Made by a program: the position numbers and the translations under genes. Of a stretch of DNA of 64,000 bases, positions 26,261-34,980 are shown piece after piece (the stretch's first letter is position 1; the number at the start of each line of letters is the position of its first letter). Location of the stretch: positions 2,046,001-2,110,000 of the forward strand of contig NZ_CP172404.1 of the NCBI RefSeq assembly GCF_048213115.1. The letters run 5' to 3'. The stretch comes from Niveibacterium terrae. Lineage in GTDB: Bacteria; Pseudomonadota; Gammaproteobacteria; Burkholderiales; Rhodocyclaceae. The notes beneath the pieces are model-generated. The model worked only from the letters and a program-made list of their open reading frames with translations, made no database searches and was not told the origin of the DNA.

Positions 26261-26992
26261 ATGACCGAACCCAAAGCGCTGAGTCAGATCCGCGTCGTGC
26301 TCTCCCGGCCCAGCCACCCAGGCAATATAGGCGCGGCCGCCCGCGCGATGAAGACGATGGGCCTCTCCCGGCTCTACCTTGTTTCGCCGCGCGATTTTCC
26401 GCACCCGGAGGCGATGACGCGCGCTTCCGGCGCGACCGATGTGCTCGAGAACGCGGTCGTCTGCGACAGCCTCGCCGAGGCGCTCGCCGGAACCGTCCAG
26501 GCGCTCGCGCTGACCTCCCGCCACCGCGAGCTGTGCGCGCCGCCGCGCTGGCTTCCCGAGGCGGCAAGCGAGCTGCTCCAGCTGGCCGAAGACTCTGAAG
26601 TCGCGGTCGTCTTCGGCAATGAAACCTTCGGGCTGACCAACGAGGAAGTCGCCCAGTGTCAGCGCACGGTCACGATCCCGGCCAACGCCGAGTACGCGTC
26701 GCTGAACCTCGGCTCCGCGGTTCAGGTCATCGCCTGGGAGCTGCGTCGCCAGGCGCTCGAAGGCAGGCTTCCGGCTCTGCCGCAGCAGTTCGGCGAGCTG
26801 GCGACCCACGACGATGTCGAGCGGCTGATCACGCACTTTGAACAAGCGCTGACCGGCTCGGGCTTTCTGAATCCCGAGCACCCGGGGCGGCTGATTCCCC
26901 GGCTGCGCCGGCTCTTCGGACGCGCCGCGCTGGAGCGCGAAGAGGTCGCGATCCTGCGCGGAGCCCTGGCGAGTCTTCAAGAAAAAAGTTGA
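26261..26992 (+). CDS. trmJ: tRNA (cytidine/uridine-2'-O-)-methyltransferase TrmJ
   Basis: This SPOUT-family enzyme methylates the 2'-hydroxyl of position 32 in several tRNAs. The knot motifs are visible: RVVLSRPSHPGNIGAAARAM, then VVFGNETFGLTNEEV, then TIPANAEYASLNLGSAVQVI. The C-terminal part, about residues 170-243, is the helical TrmJ extension. Its stop lies inside the promoter of cysE, and the two genes together precede the isc operon, as in Azotobacter and E. coli. Confidence 0.94.
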   Translation: MTEPKALSQIRVVLSRPSHPGNIGAAARAMKTMGLSRLYLVSPRDFPHPEAMTRASGATDVLENAVVCDSLAEALAGTVQALALTSRHRELCAPPRWLPEAASELLQLAEDSEVAVVFGNETFGLTNEEVAQCQRTVTIPANAEYASLNLGSAVQVIAWELRRQALEGRLPALPQQFGELATHDDVERLITHFEQALTGSGFLNPEHPGRLIPRLRRLFGRAALEREEVAILRGALASLQEKS

Positions 26993-27017
26993 CCTATTTT
27001 GTCGGGATTTCTAGCAT
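26985..27017 (+). promoter_or_regulatory. cysE promoter with IscR-like operator
   Basis: A -35 TTGACC (26989-26994), a 17-bp spacer and a -10 TAGCAT (27012-27017) are present. The spacer and flanks read AAAGTTGACC-TATTTTGTCGGGATTT, with half-sites TTGAC and GTCGG. This follows the IscR type 1 pattern and is almost the same as the element ahead of iscR. Control of cysE by Fe-S-loaded IscR is inferred. Confidence 0.6.
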
Positions 27018-27044
27018 TCGCAGCATCCCGTCCTGGAAACCTCC

Positions 27045-27800
27045 ATGTTTGCCCGCCTGCGCGAAGACATAGCCAGCGTTCTTGAACGCGATCCCGCCGC
27101 CCGCTCCCGCTGGGAAGTCATCACCTGTTACCCGGGAATCCACGCCCAGATCTTCCATCGCGCCGCCCACCGGCTGTGGGGAGTGAGGCTTTTCTGGGCG
27201 GCGCGCTTCCTGTCGCACATCGCGCGGATTCTGACCGGCATCGAGATCCACCCCGGCGCGAGCCTGGGGCGACGCGTCTTCATCGATCACGGCTTCGGCG
27301 TCGTGATCGGCGAGACCGCGGTCGTCGGGGACGACTGCACGATCTATCAGGGGGTGACGCTGGGCGGCACTTCGCTGTACCGGGGCACCAAGCGCCACCC
27401 GACGCTGGAGGCCGGAGTCGTCGTCGGCGCGGGCGCGAAGGTGCTGGGCGGTTTCACGGTCGGCGCGGGGGCGCGGATCGGCTCGAATGCGGTCGTCGTC
27501 AAACCGGTTCCGGCCGGCGCGACCGCGGTCGGCAACCCGGCCCGGGTCATCGAGCCGGGTCAGCAGCAGGTGAGGGAAGCGAAGGCGCAGGCGATGGGCT
27601 TCTCGGCCTACGGGGTGACCCAGGATCTCGCCGATCCGCTCGCCAAGGCGCTGCACGGTCTGCTCGACCACGCGGTCGAGACCGACCGGCGGCTGGAGGC
27701 GCTGGTCACGAAGATGAAGGCGGCGGGCCTCGACTGCTGCAAGGAAGTCGAGTCGGCCGACGGTTTCGATGCCGACATTTTGTCGCGAATGGTGGATTGA
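27045..27800 (+). CDS. cysE: Serine O-acetyltransferase
   Basis: This enzyme acetylates serine with acetyl-CoA, the first step of cysteine synthesis. An N-terminal helical domain (about residues 1-65) is followed by left-handed beta-helix repeats: IEIHPGASLGRRVFIDHGFG, VVIGETAVVGDDCTIYQGVT, LGGTSLYRGTKRHPTL. These include the catalytic H in DHGFG and the H in KRHPTL. The C-terminus (GNPARVIEPG and a helical tail) is as in other CysE proteins. Length is 251 residues. Its place ahead of iscR and its IscR-like promoter link cysteine supply to IscS. Confidence 0.95.
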   Translation: MFARLREDIASVLERDPAARSRWEVITCYPGIHAQIFHRAAHRLWGVRLFWAARFLSHIARILTGIEIHPGASLGRRVFIDHGFGVVIGETAVVGDDCTIYQGVTLGGTSLYRGTKRHPTLEAGVVVGAGAKVLGGFTVGAGARIGSNAVVVKPVPAGATAVGNPARVIEPGQQQVREAKAQAMGFSAYGVTQDLADPLAKALHGLLDHAVETDRRLEALVTKMKAAGLDCCKEVESADGFDADILSRMVD

Positions 27801-27810
27801 CGACGCGTCG

Positions 27811-27844
27811 ATAACTTGACTGTTTTTGTCGGGAATCGTATTCT
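27811..27844 (+). promoter_or_regulatory. isc operon promoter with IscR operator
   Basis: A -35 TTGACT (27816-27821), 17-bp spacer and -10 TATTCT (27839-27844) form a near-consensus sigma-70 promoter. It overlaps ATAACTTGACT-GTTTTTGTCGGGAAT (27811-27836), which fits the IscR type 1 site. Autorepression of the operon by [2Fe-2S]-IscR is established for this family and expected here. Confidence 0.75.
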
Positions 27845-27896
27845 TGACAAAACTTCTCGGGTATTCGACCCGTTTCACTCACTCCGCGAGGCTGCG

Positions 27897-28373
27897 ATGA
27901 GGCTTACGACAAAAGGACGGTTTGCGGTAACGGCGATGATCGACCTCGCGCTGCGCGAGGGCGATGGCCCGGTCACGCTGTCCGGAATCAGCGAGCGGCA
28001 GCAGATCTCGCTGTCCTACCTCGAACAGCTCTTCGGCAAGCTGCGCCGCTACGGTCTGGTCGTCAGCGTCCGCGGACCCGGAGGTGGCTACCGCCTGGCC
28101 AGGCGAGCGAGCGAGCTGACCGTTGCCGACGTCGTTGCCGCGGTCGATGAACCGCTCGACGCGACCCAGTGCGAAGGCAAACAGAACTGTCAGGAAGAGC
28201 ACCGCTGCATGACGCACGACCTGTGGGCCAACCTGAGCCGGCACATGTACGAGTTTCTGCAGTCGGTCACGCTGGAGAGCCTGGTGCTGCAGCAGCGCGC
28301 CCGGATCGCCGCGCAGGCTTCGCGCAAGGAAGTCAGTGTGCAGCGGATCTCGCTGCCCAGCCTGCCGGCCTGA
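27897..28373 (+). CDS. iscR: Fe-S cluster assembly transcription factor IscR
   Basis: This Rrf2-family winged-helix regulator senses Fe-S status by holding a [2Fe-2S] cluster. The opening MRLTTKGRFAVTAMIDLAL and the recognition helix SLSYLEQLFGKLRRYGLVVS are as in E. coli IscR. Cluster ligands lie in QCEGKQNCQEEHRCMTHDLW, with three cysteines six residues apart and the histidine after the third. The start at MRLTTKG gives 158 residues. It heads the isc operon behind a promoter carrying its own site. Confidence 0.96.
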   Translation: MRLTTKGRFAVTAMIDLALREGDGPVTLSGISERQQISLSYLEQLFGKLRRYGLVVSVRGPGGGYRLARRASELTVADVVAAVDEPLDATQCEGKQNCQEEHRCMTHDLWANLSRHMYEFLQSVTLESLVLQQRARIAAQASRKEVSVQRISLPSLPA

Positions 28374-28381
28374 GGAAAATC

Positions 28382-29527
28382 GTGTCCGCCCCGGTCTATC
28401 TCGATCACAACGCGACAACGCCGCTCGCGCCTGAAGCGAGGGAAGCGATGCTTCGCTGGCTGGGCGAGGACTTCGGCAACGCGGCGAGCGCCCACAGTTT
28501 CGGGCGACGCGCACGCGCCGCGATCGATCTGGCCCGGCAACAGGTCGCCGAGGCCGTGAACGCCCATCCGACCGAGATCGTGTTCACGAGCGGCGCGACG
28601 GAAGCGAACAACCTGATCCTGAAGGGCTTTGCGGCCACGCAGACTCCGTCTGTACTGGCGATCTCGGGCATCGAGCATCCCAGCGTCAGCGAGCCCGCGC
28701 GCCAGCTCGCGCGCGCCGGCTGGAAGTTGCGCACTGTGGCGGTCGACCGCGAGGGCCGGGTCGATCCCGATGATTATGCGCGGGCGCTGAGCGAGTCGCC
28801 CCGTCTCGTCTCGGTGATGAGCGCGAACAACGAGACCGGCGTGCTCCAGGACATTCCGGCCCTGGCTGCGCAGGCGCGTTCAGCCGGGGCGCTGTTTCAC
28901 ACCGACGCGGTTCAGGCGCTGGGCCGGATTGAGGTCGATTTTCGGGCGAGCGGAGTCGGCGCGATGAGCCTTTCCTCGCACAAGATAGGCGGACCTCTCG
29001 GAGCGGGGGCATTGATCGTCGACAAGCGCGTCGAGCTCGCACCGCTGCTCGCCGGCGGCGGGCAGGAGAGGGGGCTGCGCTCGGGCACCGAGAACCTCGC
29101 GGCGATCGCCGGCTTCGGCATGGCCTGCGCGCGCGCAGTGCGCGACAGGGGCCGCTTTGCGCAAGTCGCAAACCTGCGCGATCGCCTTGAACAAGAGCTG
29201 CGCGCCCGCGGCGCGGTCGTGTTCGGCGAAGGCGCGCCCCGGCTGCCCAACACGGTCTTCTTCGCCGTCAAAGGTGTCGCTGGCGAAGCGCTGGTCTCGC
29301 GGCTCGACCGTGAGGGTTTTGCGGTCGCCAGCGGATCGGCCTGCGCGAGTGCGGCGCCCGAAGCTTCGGCGACGCTGCTCGCGATGGGCGTGGAGACCGG
29401 GCTCGCGCACTGCGCGGTGCGCGTGAGCCTGGGCACTGACAATACTTTCGACGAGGTGGCACGCTTTCTGCAGGCATTGGCGCGCAGTCTCGGCGAACTC
29501 AAAGGATTGGTCGCTCAAGCGGCCTGA
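28382..29527 (+). CDS. Second cysteine desulfurase (NifS/IscS paralogue)
   Basis: This is a class V aminotransferase-fold PLP enzyme that takes sulfur from cysteine. The start is GTG, 8 bp after the iscR stop behind AGGAAA, giving 381 residues (MSAPVYLDHNATTPLAPEA). The PLP lysine is in SLSSHKIGGPLGAG and the catalytic cysteine in ASGSACASAAPEAS. It differs clearly from the following IscS: it is shorter at the C-terminus and lacks the IscS tail that docks IscU. It may serve another sulfur acceptor or be an accessory desulfurase. Confidence 0.88.
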   Translation: MSAPVYLDHNATTPLAPEAREAMLRWLGEDFGNAASAHSFGRRARAAIDLARQQVAEAVNAHPTEIVFTSGATEANNLILKGFAATQTPSVLAISGIEHPSVSEPARQLARAGWKLRTVAVDREGRVDPDDYARALSESPRLVSVMSANNETGVLQDIPALAAQARSAGALFHTDAVQALGRIEVDFRASGVGAMSLSSHKIGGPLGAGALIVDKRVELAPLLAGGGQERGLRSGTENLAAIAGFGMACARAVRDRGRFAQVANLRDRLEQELRARGAVVFGEGAPRLPNTVFFAVKGVAGEALVSRLDREGFAVASGSACASAAPEASATLLAMGVETGLAHCAVRVSLGTDNTFDEVARFLQALARSLGELKGLVAQAA

Positions 29528-29565
29528 CCCGGAATCTTGATGGGCGCGAGCCCAGGAGCGATGCG

Positions 29566-30777
29566 ATGTTGAAGTTTCCGATCTACCTCGACTATTCAGC
29601 GACGACGCCGGTCGACCCGCGCGTGGCCGAGAAGATGATTCCCTACCTGTGCGAGCACTTCGGCAATCCGGCCAGCCGCTCTCACGCCTTTGGCTGGGAA
29701 GCCGAGAAGGCCGTCGAAGAGGCGAGGGCGAACGTTGCCGCCCTCGTCAATGCCGATCCGCGGGAAATTGTCTGGACTTCGGGCGCGACCGAATCGGACA
29801 ACCTCGCGATCAAGGGCGCCGCGCACTTCTACCAGGGCAAGGGTCGCCACCTGATCACGGTCAAGACCGAACACAAGGCCGTCCTCGACACGATGCGCGA
29901 ACTCGAACGCGAAGGCTTCGAAGTGAGCTATCTGGAAGTCCAGGAGAACGGTCTGATCGATCTGGATGTTTTCAAGGCCACGCTGCGCCCGGACACGACG
30001 CTCGTGTCGGTGATGTTCGTCAATAACGAGATCGGTGTGATCCAGCCGATCGCCGAGATCGGCGAGATCTGTCGCGAGCGCGGAATCATCTTCCACGTCG
30101 ATGCGGCTCAGGCGACCGGAAAGGTCGAGATCGACCTCGAAAAGCTCAAGGTCGATCTGATGTCCTTCTCGGCACACAAGACCTATGGCCCGAAGGGCAT
30201 CGGTGCGCTCTATGTGCGGCGCAAGCCGCGCGTGCGGCTCGAAGCCCAGATGCACGGCGGTGGTCACGAGCGCGGGCTGCGCTCGGGCACGCTGGCGACG
30301 CACCAGATCGTCGGCATGGGCGAAGCCTTCCGGCTCGCGAAGCTGGAGATGACGGAAGAGAATGCGCGGGTCAAGGCGCTGCGCGACCGGCTGCTCGCCG
30401 GCCTCACCAAAATCGAGGCGACCTTCGTCAATGGCGATATCGAACATCGCGTCGCCCATAATCTGAACATCAGCTTTGCCTATGTCGAAGGCGAGTCGCT
30501 GATCATGGCGGTCAAGGACATCGCGGTCTCGTCCGGCTCCGCCTGCACCTCGGCATCGCTCGAACCGTCCTATGTGCTGCGCGCGCTGGGTCGCAGCGAC
30601 GAGCTCGCGCACAGTTCGATCCGCTTCACGATCGGCCGCTTCACGACCGAGGAAGAGATCGACTACACGATCGCGCTGCTGCAGGACAAGATCGGCAAGC
30701 TGCGCGAACTCTCGCCGCTCTGGGAGATGGTCCAGGACGGCGTCGATCTGAACACGGTCCAGTGGGCCGCACACTGA
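29566..30777 (+). CDS. iscS: Cysteine desulfurase IscS
   Basis: IscS supplies sulfane sulfur for Fe-S clusters and tRNA thiolation. The protein has 403 residues with MLKFPIYLDYSATTPVDPRVAEKM at the start. The PLP lysine is in SFSAHKTYGPKGIGALYVRR and the mobile-loop cysteine in SSGSACTSASLEPSYVLRALG. The C-terminal tail SPLWEMVQDGVDLNTVQWAAH is the canonical IscU-docking end. GGAGCGATG gives a good ribosome site. It sits between the second desulfurase and iscU. Confidence 0.97.
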   Translation: MLKFPIYLDYSATTPVDPRVAEKMIPYLCEHFGNPASRSHAFGWEAEKAVEEARANVAALVNADPREIVWTSGATESDNLAIKGAAHFYQGKGRHLITVKTEHKAVLDTMRELEREGFEVSYLEVQENGLIDLDVFKATLRPDTTLVSVMFVNNEIGVIQPIAEIGEICRERGIIFHVDAAQATGKVEIDLEKLKVDLMSFSAHKTYGPKGIGALYVRRKPRVRLEAQMHGGGHERGLRSGTLATHQIVGMGEAFRLAKLEMTEENARVKALRDRLLAGLTKIEATFVNGDIEHRVAHNLNISFAYVEGESLIMAVKDIAVSSGSACTSASLEPSYVLRALGRSDELAHSSIRFTIGRFTTEEEIDYTIALLQDKIGKLRELSPLWEMVQDGVDLNTVQWAAH

Positions 30778-30795
30778 AATACGGGGAGAATCAAA

Positions 30796-31191
30796 ATGGC
30801 ATACAGCGAAAAGGTCCTGGACCACTACGAACACCCCCGCAACGTCGGCTCCTTCAAGAAGGACGACAGCGAAGTCGGGACGGGCATGGTCGGTGCGCCG
30901 GCCTGCGGCGACGTGATGAAGCTGCAGATCAAGGTGAACCCGGAAACCGGAGTCATCGAGGACGCGAAGTTCAAGACCTATGGCTGCGGCTCGGCGATCG
31001 CGTCGAGTTCGCTGGTCACCGAATGGGTCAAGGGCAAGACCCTCGACCAGGCTCTGGACGTCAAGAACACGCAGATCGCCGAGGAACTGGCGCTGCCGCC
31101 GGTTAAAATCCACTGCTCCATCCTCGCCGAAGACGCGATCAAGGCGGCGGTCGAGGACTACCGCAAGAAGCAGGCCGACAAGAAGGATTGA
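30796..31191 (+). CDS. iscU: Fe-S cluster scaffold IscU
   Basis: IscU is the scaffold on which [2Fe-2S] clusters are built before transfer by HscA/HscB. The three ligand cysteines are in GAPACGDVMKLQI, YGCGSAIASSS and KIHCSILAEDA. The LPPVK motif recognised by HscA precedes the last one. It has 131 residues. GGGGAG precedes the start. Confidence 0.98.
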   Translation: MAYSEKVLDHYEHPRNVGSFKKDDSEVGTGMVGAPACGDVMKLQIKVNPETGVIEDAKFKTYGCGSAIASSSLVTEWVKGKTLDQALDVKNTQIAEELALPPVKIHCSILAEDAIKAAVEDYRKKQADKKD

Positions 31192-31200
31192 GGTGAGAAC

Positions 31201-31524
31201 ATGGCAGTGACGATGACCGAGCGTGCAGCAAAGCACGTCTCGAACTATCTGAGCCGGCGCGGCAAGGGCCTGGGCATCCGCCTCGGAGTCAAGACTTCGG
31301 GCTGCTCGGGCATGGCCTACAAGCTCGAATACGTCGATTCGCTCGAAGAGGAAGACAGCGTCTTCGAGAGCTTTGGCGTCAAGGTCGTCATCGACCCGAA
31401 GAGCCTTGCCTATCTGGACGGGACCGAACTCGATTTCGTCCGCGAAGGGCTCAACGAAGGCTTCAAGTTCAACAACCCCAACGCCAGGGATCAGTGCGGC
31501 TGCGGCGAGAGCTTCACGGTCTGA
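31201..31524 (+). CDS. iscA: Fe-S assembly protein IscA
   Basis: This is an A-type carrier that delivers clusters or iron to target enzymes. The three conserved cysteines are present in VKTSGCSGMAYKLEY and in the C-terminal DQCGCGESFTV. The 107-residue length is standard. It lies 9 bp after iscU and just before hscB. Confidence 0.97.
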   Translation: MAVTMTERAAKHVSNYLSRRGKGLGIRLGVKTSGCSGMAYKLEYVDSLEEEDSVFESFGVKVVIDPKSLAYLDGTELDFVREGLNEGFKFNNPNARDQCGCGESFTV

Positions 31525-31531
31525 ACCGGAC

Positions 31532-32068
31532 ATGAGCGCATCTTCTCCGTTTGGCGACTTCTTCAGCCTGTTCAAGCTGCCGCGCCGTTTCGTCATCGAC
31601 ACCGCGGCGCTCGAGTCGGCCTACCTGGATGTCCAGGCCAAGGTCCACCCCGACCGCTTCGCCCATCTGTCGGATAACGAGCGGCGGGTGTCGATGCAGT
31701 GGGCTTCGCATGCGAACGAGGCTTACCGCACGCTCAAGGCGCCGGTTGCACGCGCTCGCTACCTGCTGGAACTCGCCGGGCACGACCCCGAGATCGAAAC
31801 CAATACCGCGATGCCGGCCGAGTTCCTGGTCAGGCAGATGGAGCTGCGCGAGGCCGAAGAAGAGGCCCGCGAGGCAGGGGATCTCGAAGCGCTCGACGCG
31901 CTGCTCGGCGAGATCCGCGCTCAGGCCCGAGCGCTCGAAGACGCTCTGGCCGTCGCTCACGACGAGGCGGGGGATATGGCCGCGGTCGCCCTCCACCTCA
32001 GACAACTGATGTTCCTGGAACGCCTGCGCGAGGAAATCCGTCGCGCTCTTGAAACTCTGGATTCCTGA
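31532..32068 (+). CDS. hscB: Fe-S cluster co-chaperone HscB
   Basis: This J-domain protein brings IscU to HscA and stimulates its ATPase. The J-domain spans residues about 8-78 with the HPD tripeptide in AKVHPDRFAHLSD. The C-terminal three-helix bundle (about 95-175) binds IscU. The start MSASSPFGDFFSLFKLP, 7 bp after the iscA stop, gives 178 residues. Its stop shares a base with the hscA start (TGATG). Confidence 0.95.
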   Translation: MSASSPFGDFFSLFKLPRRFVIDTAALESAYLDVQAKVHPDRFAHLSDNERRVSMQWASHANEAYRTLKAPVARARYLLELAGHDPEIETNTAMPAEFLVRQMELREAEEEAREAGDLEALDALLGEIRAQARALEDALAVAHDEAGDMAAVALHLRQLMFLERLREEIRRALETLDS

Positions 32069-33936
32069 TGGCCTTACTGCAGATCGCCGAACCGGGCGAA
32101 TCCGCCGCACCGCACGAACACCGTCACGCGGTCGGCATCGATCTGGGGACCACGCACTCGCTGGTCGCCACGGTCAGGCACAGCCTGCCTGAATGTCTGA
32201 GGGGGGATGCCTGCGGCATCCTTCTGCCCTCCATCGTCCGCTATCTGGCCGACGGCTCGGTCCAGGTAGGCTCGGAGGCCGCCCGCCACCAGGCGAGCGA
32301 TCCGCGCAACACGATCGTTTCAGTCAAGCGCTTTATGGGCCGCGGGCTCAAGGATCTCGCCGAAACCGCGAGCCAGCACTACGACTTCGTCGACGGCGAA
32401 GGCATGGTCAGGATCCAGACCGTCGACGGAGCGAAAAGCCCGGTTGAAGTCTCGGCCGAGATCCTGCGCGTGCTGCGCGAGCGTGCCGAGGCGAACCTCG
32501 GTACGGATCTCGTCGGCGCGGTGATCACGGTGCCCGCCTATTTCGACGACGCCCAGCGCCAGGCCACGAAGGATGCGGCGAAACTCGCCGGGCTGAACGT
32601 GCTGCGCCTGCTCAACGAGCCGACCGCGGCAGCGATCGCCTACGGTCTGGACAACGAGGCCGAAGGTATTTACGCGGTCTATGACCTGGGCGGCGGAACT
32701 TTCGATTTCTCGATCCTGAAGCTCTCGCGGGGCGTGTTCGAAGTGCTTGCGACGAGCGGTGATGCCGCGCTCGGCGGCGACGACTTCGACCAGGCTCTGG
32801 CGAACTGGCTGCGCGAACAGGGGGATCTCGCCGAGCTGGGGCCGGAAGACGCCCGCGCGGTGCTCCTCGAAGCGCGACGCGTCAAGGAGAGCCTGTCGCG
32901 CTGCGATCAGGAGCAGGCCAGAGTCGAACTCTCGAATGGACGGCTGATCGACTGCCCGGTCGCCCGCTCGCGCTTCGAAGCGCTGAGCGCCGATCTCGTC
33001 GCGAAGACGCTGCAGCCGGTCCGCAAGGCGCTGCGCGATGCGGGCCTCGCTGTCGACGAAGTCAAAGGAGTGGTTCTGGTCGGCGGCGCAACGCGGATGC
33101 CGCAGATCCGCGCCGCGGTCGAGCGCCAGTTCGGCCGCACGCCGCTGACCGACATCGATCCGGAGAAGGTCGTCGCGATCGGCGCCGCGATCCAGGCCAA
33201 TGTCCTGGTCGGAAACCGTTCGGCCAACGAGGACTGGCTGCTGCTCGACGTGATTCCGCTCTCGCTGGGGCTGGAGATGATGGGCGAGCTGGTCGAGAAG
33301 GTGATCCCGCGCAATTCGACGATCCCGATCGCGAAAGCCCAGGATTTCACGACCTTCAAGGACGGACAGACCGCGATGGCGATCCACGTCGTCCAGGGCG
33401 AGCGCGAGCTCGTCCGCGACTGCCGCTCGCTAGCCCGTTTCGAGCTGCGCGGGATCCCGCCGATGGCGGCCGGCGCGGCGCGCATCCGCGTCAGCTTCCA
33501 GGTCGATGCCGACGGCCTTCTGTCCGTCTCGGCGCGCGAGCTCTCCACCGGAGTCGAAGCCGCCATCGTCGTCAAACCCTCTTATGGGCTCTCCGACGAC
33601 GAGATCGCCGGCATGTTGCGCGCCGGTTTTGAGCATGCCGACGAGGACATGAAGCTGCGCGCGCTGCGCGAAGAGCAGGTCGAAGCCTCGCGGATGATCG
33701 AATCGGTCAATCAGGCTCTGGCCGAGGACAGGGCTTTACTTTCCAGGCAAGAGCTCGCCGCGATCGAAACAGCGCTCGCCCGCCTCGCTGAAGCGGGGGA
33801 GGGGAGCGAACTCGACGCGATCCGCTCGGCGGTCGCGGACGTGAACAAGATCACCGAAACCTTCGCCGCGCGCCGGATGGACAAGACAATCCGCGCGGCG
33901 CTGTCCGGACGAACGCTCGAAGACATCAAGGTGTGA
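32068..33936 (+). CDS. hscA: Fe-S assembly chaperone HscA
   Basis: HscA is a specialised Hsp70 that binds the LPPVK loop of IscU. The protein has 622 residues. ATPase motifs are GIDLGTTHSLVATV (about residue 25), AVYDLGGGTFDFSIL and GVVLVGGATRMPQIR. The linker region LLLDVIPLSLGLEMMGELVEKVIPRNSTIP leads to the substrate-binding domain. It is coupled to hscB by a one-base overlap and followed by fdx after one base. Confidence 0.97.
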   Translation: MALLQIAEPGESAAPHEHRHAVGIDLGTTHSLVATVRHSLPECLRGDACGILLPSIVRYLADGSVQVGSEAARHQASDPRNTIVSVKRFMGRGLKDLAETASQHYDFVDGEGMVRIQTVDGAKSPVEVSAEILRVLRERAEANLGTDLVGAVITVPAYFDDAQRQATKDAAKLAGLNVLRLLNEPTAAAIAYGLDNEAEGIYAVYDLGGGTFDFSILKLSRGVFEVLATSGDAALGGDDFDQALANWLREQGDLAELGPEDARAVLLEARRVKESLSRCDQEQARVELSNGRLIDCPVARSRFEALSADLVAKTLQPVRKALRDAGLAVDEVKGVVLVGGATRMPQIRAAVERQFGRTPLTDIDPEKVVAIGAAIQANVLVGNRSANEDWLLLDVIPLSLGLEMMGELVEKVIPRNSTIPIAKAQDFTTFKDGQTAMAIHVVQGERELVRDCRSLARFELRGIPPMAAGAARIRVSFQVDADGLLSVSARELSTGVEAAIVVKPSYGLSDDEIAGMLRAGFEHADEDMKLRALREEQVEASRMIESVNQALAEDRALLSRQELAAIETALARLAEAGEGSELDAIRSAVADVNKITETFAARRMDKTIRAALSGRTLEDIKV

Positions 33937-33937
33937 C

Positions 33938-34279
33938 ATGACGCGAATCATCGTACTGCCGAACGCCAGCCTGTGCCCCGACGGGGCCGTGATCGAAGCC
34001 GAACCCGGAGAGTCGATCTGCGACAGCCTGCTCGCGGGCGGCGTCGAGATCGAGCACGCTTGCGAGAAGTCCTGCGCCTGCACGACCTGTCATGTGATCG
34101 TCCGCGAAGGCTTCGCAAGCCTGGAGGCGGCCGACGAGCTCGAAGAGGATCTGCTCGACAAGGCCTGGGGCCTCGAGCCCCAATCCCGCCTGTCCTGCCA
34201 GGCCATCGTCGGTGATAAGGAACTCACCGTCGAAATACCGAAGTACTCGATCAACATGGTCAGCGAGGTCAAGCGATGA
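33938..34279 (+). CDS. fdx: ISC-system [2Fe-2S] ferredoxin
   Basis: Fdx supplies electrons for cluster assembly on IscU. The adrenodoxin-type ligands are in CEKSCACTTCHVIV (C42, C48, C51) and LSCQAIVG (C87). The length is 113 residues. The tail EVKR ends in an ATGA overlap with iscX, so these two are translationally coupled. Confidence 0.97.
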   Translation: MTRIIVLPNASLCPDGAVIEAEPGESICDSLLAGGVEIEHACEKSCACTTCHVIVREGFASLEAADELEEDLLDKAWGLEPQSRLSCQAIVGDKELTVEIPKYSINMVSEVKR

Positions 34280-34470
34280 AATGGACCGAGGTGGTGAGGA
34301 TTGCCGAAGAGCTCGCGGACGCTCATCCCGACGTCGATCCCGAGCAGATCAATTTCGTCGATCTGATGAAGTGGGTGCTAGCGCTTCCGGGCTTTGACGA
34401 CAAGCCCGAGCACTGCGGTGAGCGGATACTCGAAGCGATCCAGGCCGCCTGGATCGAAGAGCGCGACTGA
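34276..34470 (+). CDS. iscX: Fe-S assembly protein IscX
   Basis: This small acidic protein of 64 residues binds IscS and iron and tunes sulfur transfer. The family motif is evident: MKWTEVVRIAEELADAHPD, then VDPEQINFVDLMKWVLALPGFDD. It closes the isc operon. A GGGAGG site for the downstream gpx lies 23 bp on. Confidence 0.95.
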   Translation: MKWTEVVRIAEELADAHPDVDPEQINFVDLMKWVLALPGFDDKPEHCGERILEAIQAAWIEERD

Positions 34471-34493
34471 GCCCTGATCAGTGGGAGGCAAGC

Positions 34494-34979
34494 ATGGCCC
34501 GTATCCACGAATTTTCGCTTTTACGACTTGATGGTCAGCCCCTGAATCTGGCCGACTACGCGGGCAAGGTGCTGCTTCTGGTCAATACCGCGAGCGCCTG
34601 CGGCTTCACCCCTCAGTACCAGGGGTTGGAGCGCCTCCACCAGCAGTACGGAGCGCAGGGGCTTGTCGTGATCGGCTTCCCGTGCAATCAGTTCGGCGGG
34701 CAGGAACCGGGAGAGGCGAGCGAGATCGCCGCGTTCTGCGAGAAGAACTACGGCGTCAGCTTCGCGCTGTCCGCGAAGATCGAAGTCAATGGAGAGGGCG
34801 CCGATCCGCTCTTCCGCTTCCTGACGCACGAAGCTCCGGGCCTGCTCGGTCTGGAAGCGGTCAAATGGAATTTCACGAAGTTCCTCGTCGATCGCAGCGG
34901 CACGCGGATCAAGCGCTTTGCTCCGACGACGGTGCCCGAGAAGCTGAGCGGCGAGATCGAAGCCTTGCTGGCCGGCTGA
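34494..34979 (+). CDS. Glutathione peroxidase (thiol peroxidase, BtuE type)
   Basis: This enzyme reduces hydroperoxides. The catalytic cysteine is in LVNTASACGFTPQYQGLE (about residue 36), replacing selenocysteine; the Gln and Trp partners are in GFPCNQFGGQEPGE and KWNFTKFLVDRSG. The length is 161 residues. No signal peptide is seen, so it is cytoplasmic. It is 23 bp downstream of iscX and may be co-transcribed with the isc operon, linking cluster repair to peroxide defence. It ends one base from a convergent response-regulator gene. Confidence 0.92.
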   Translation: MARIHEFSLLRLDGQPLNLADYAGKVLLLVNTASACGFTPQYQGLERLHQQYGAQGLVVIGFPCNQFGGQEPGEASEIAAFCEKNYGVSFALSAKIEVNGEGADPLFRFLTHEAPGLLGLEAVKWNFTKFLVDRSGTRIKRFAPTTVPEKLSGEIEALLAG

Positions 34980-34980
34980 A

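Noticed and set aside
32320..33387. 355-codon minus-strand open frame
   Set aside because: It is antisense to hscA and has no start context or domain.
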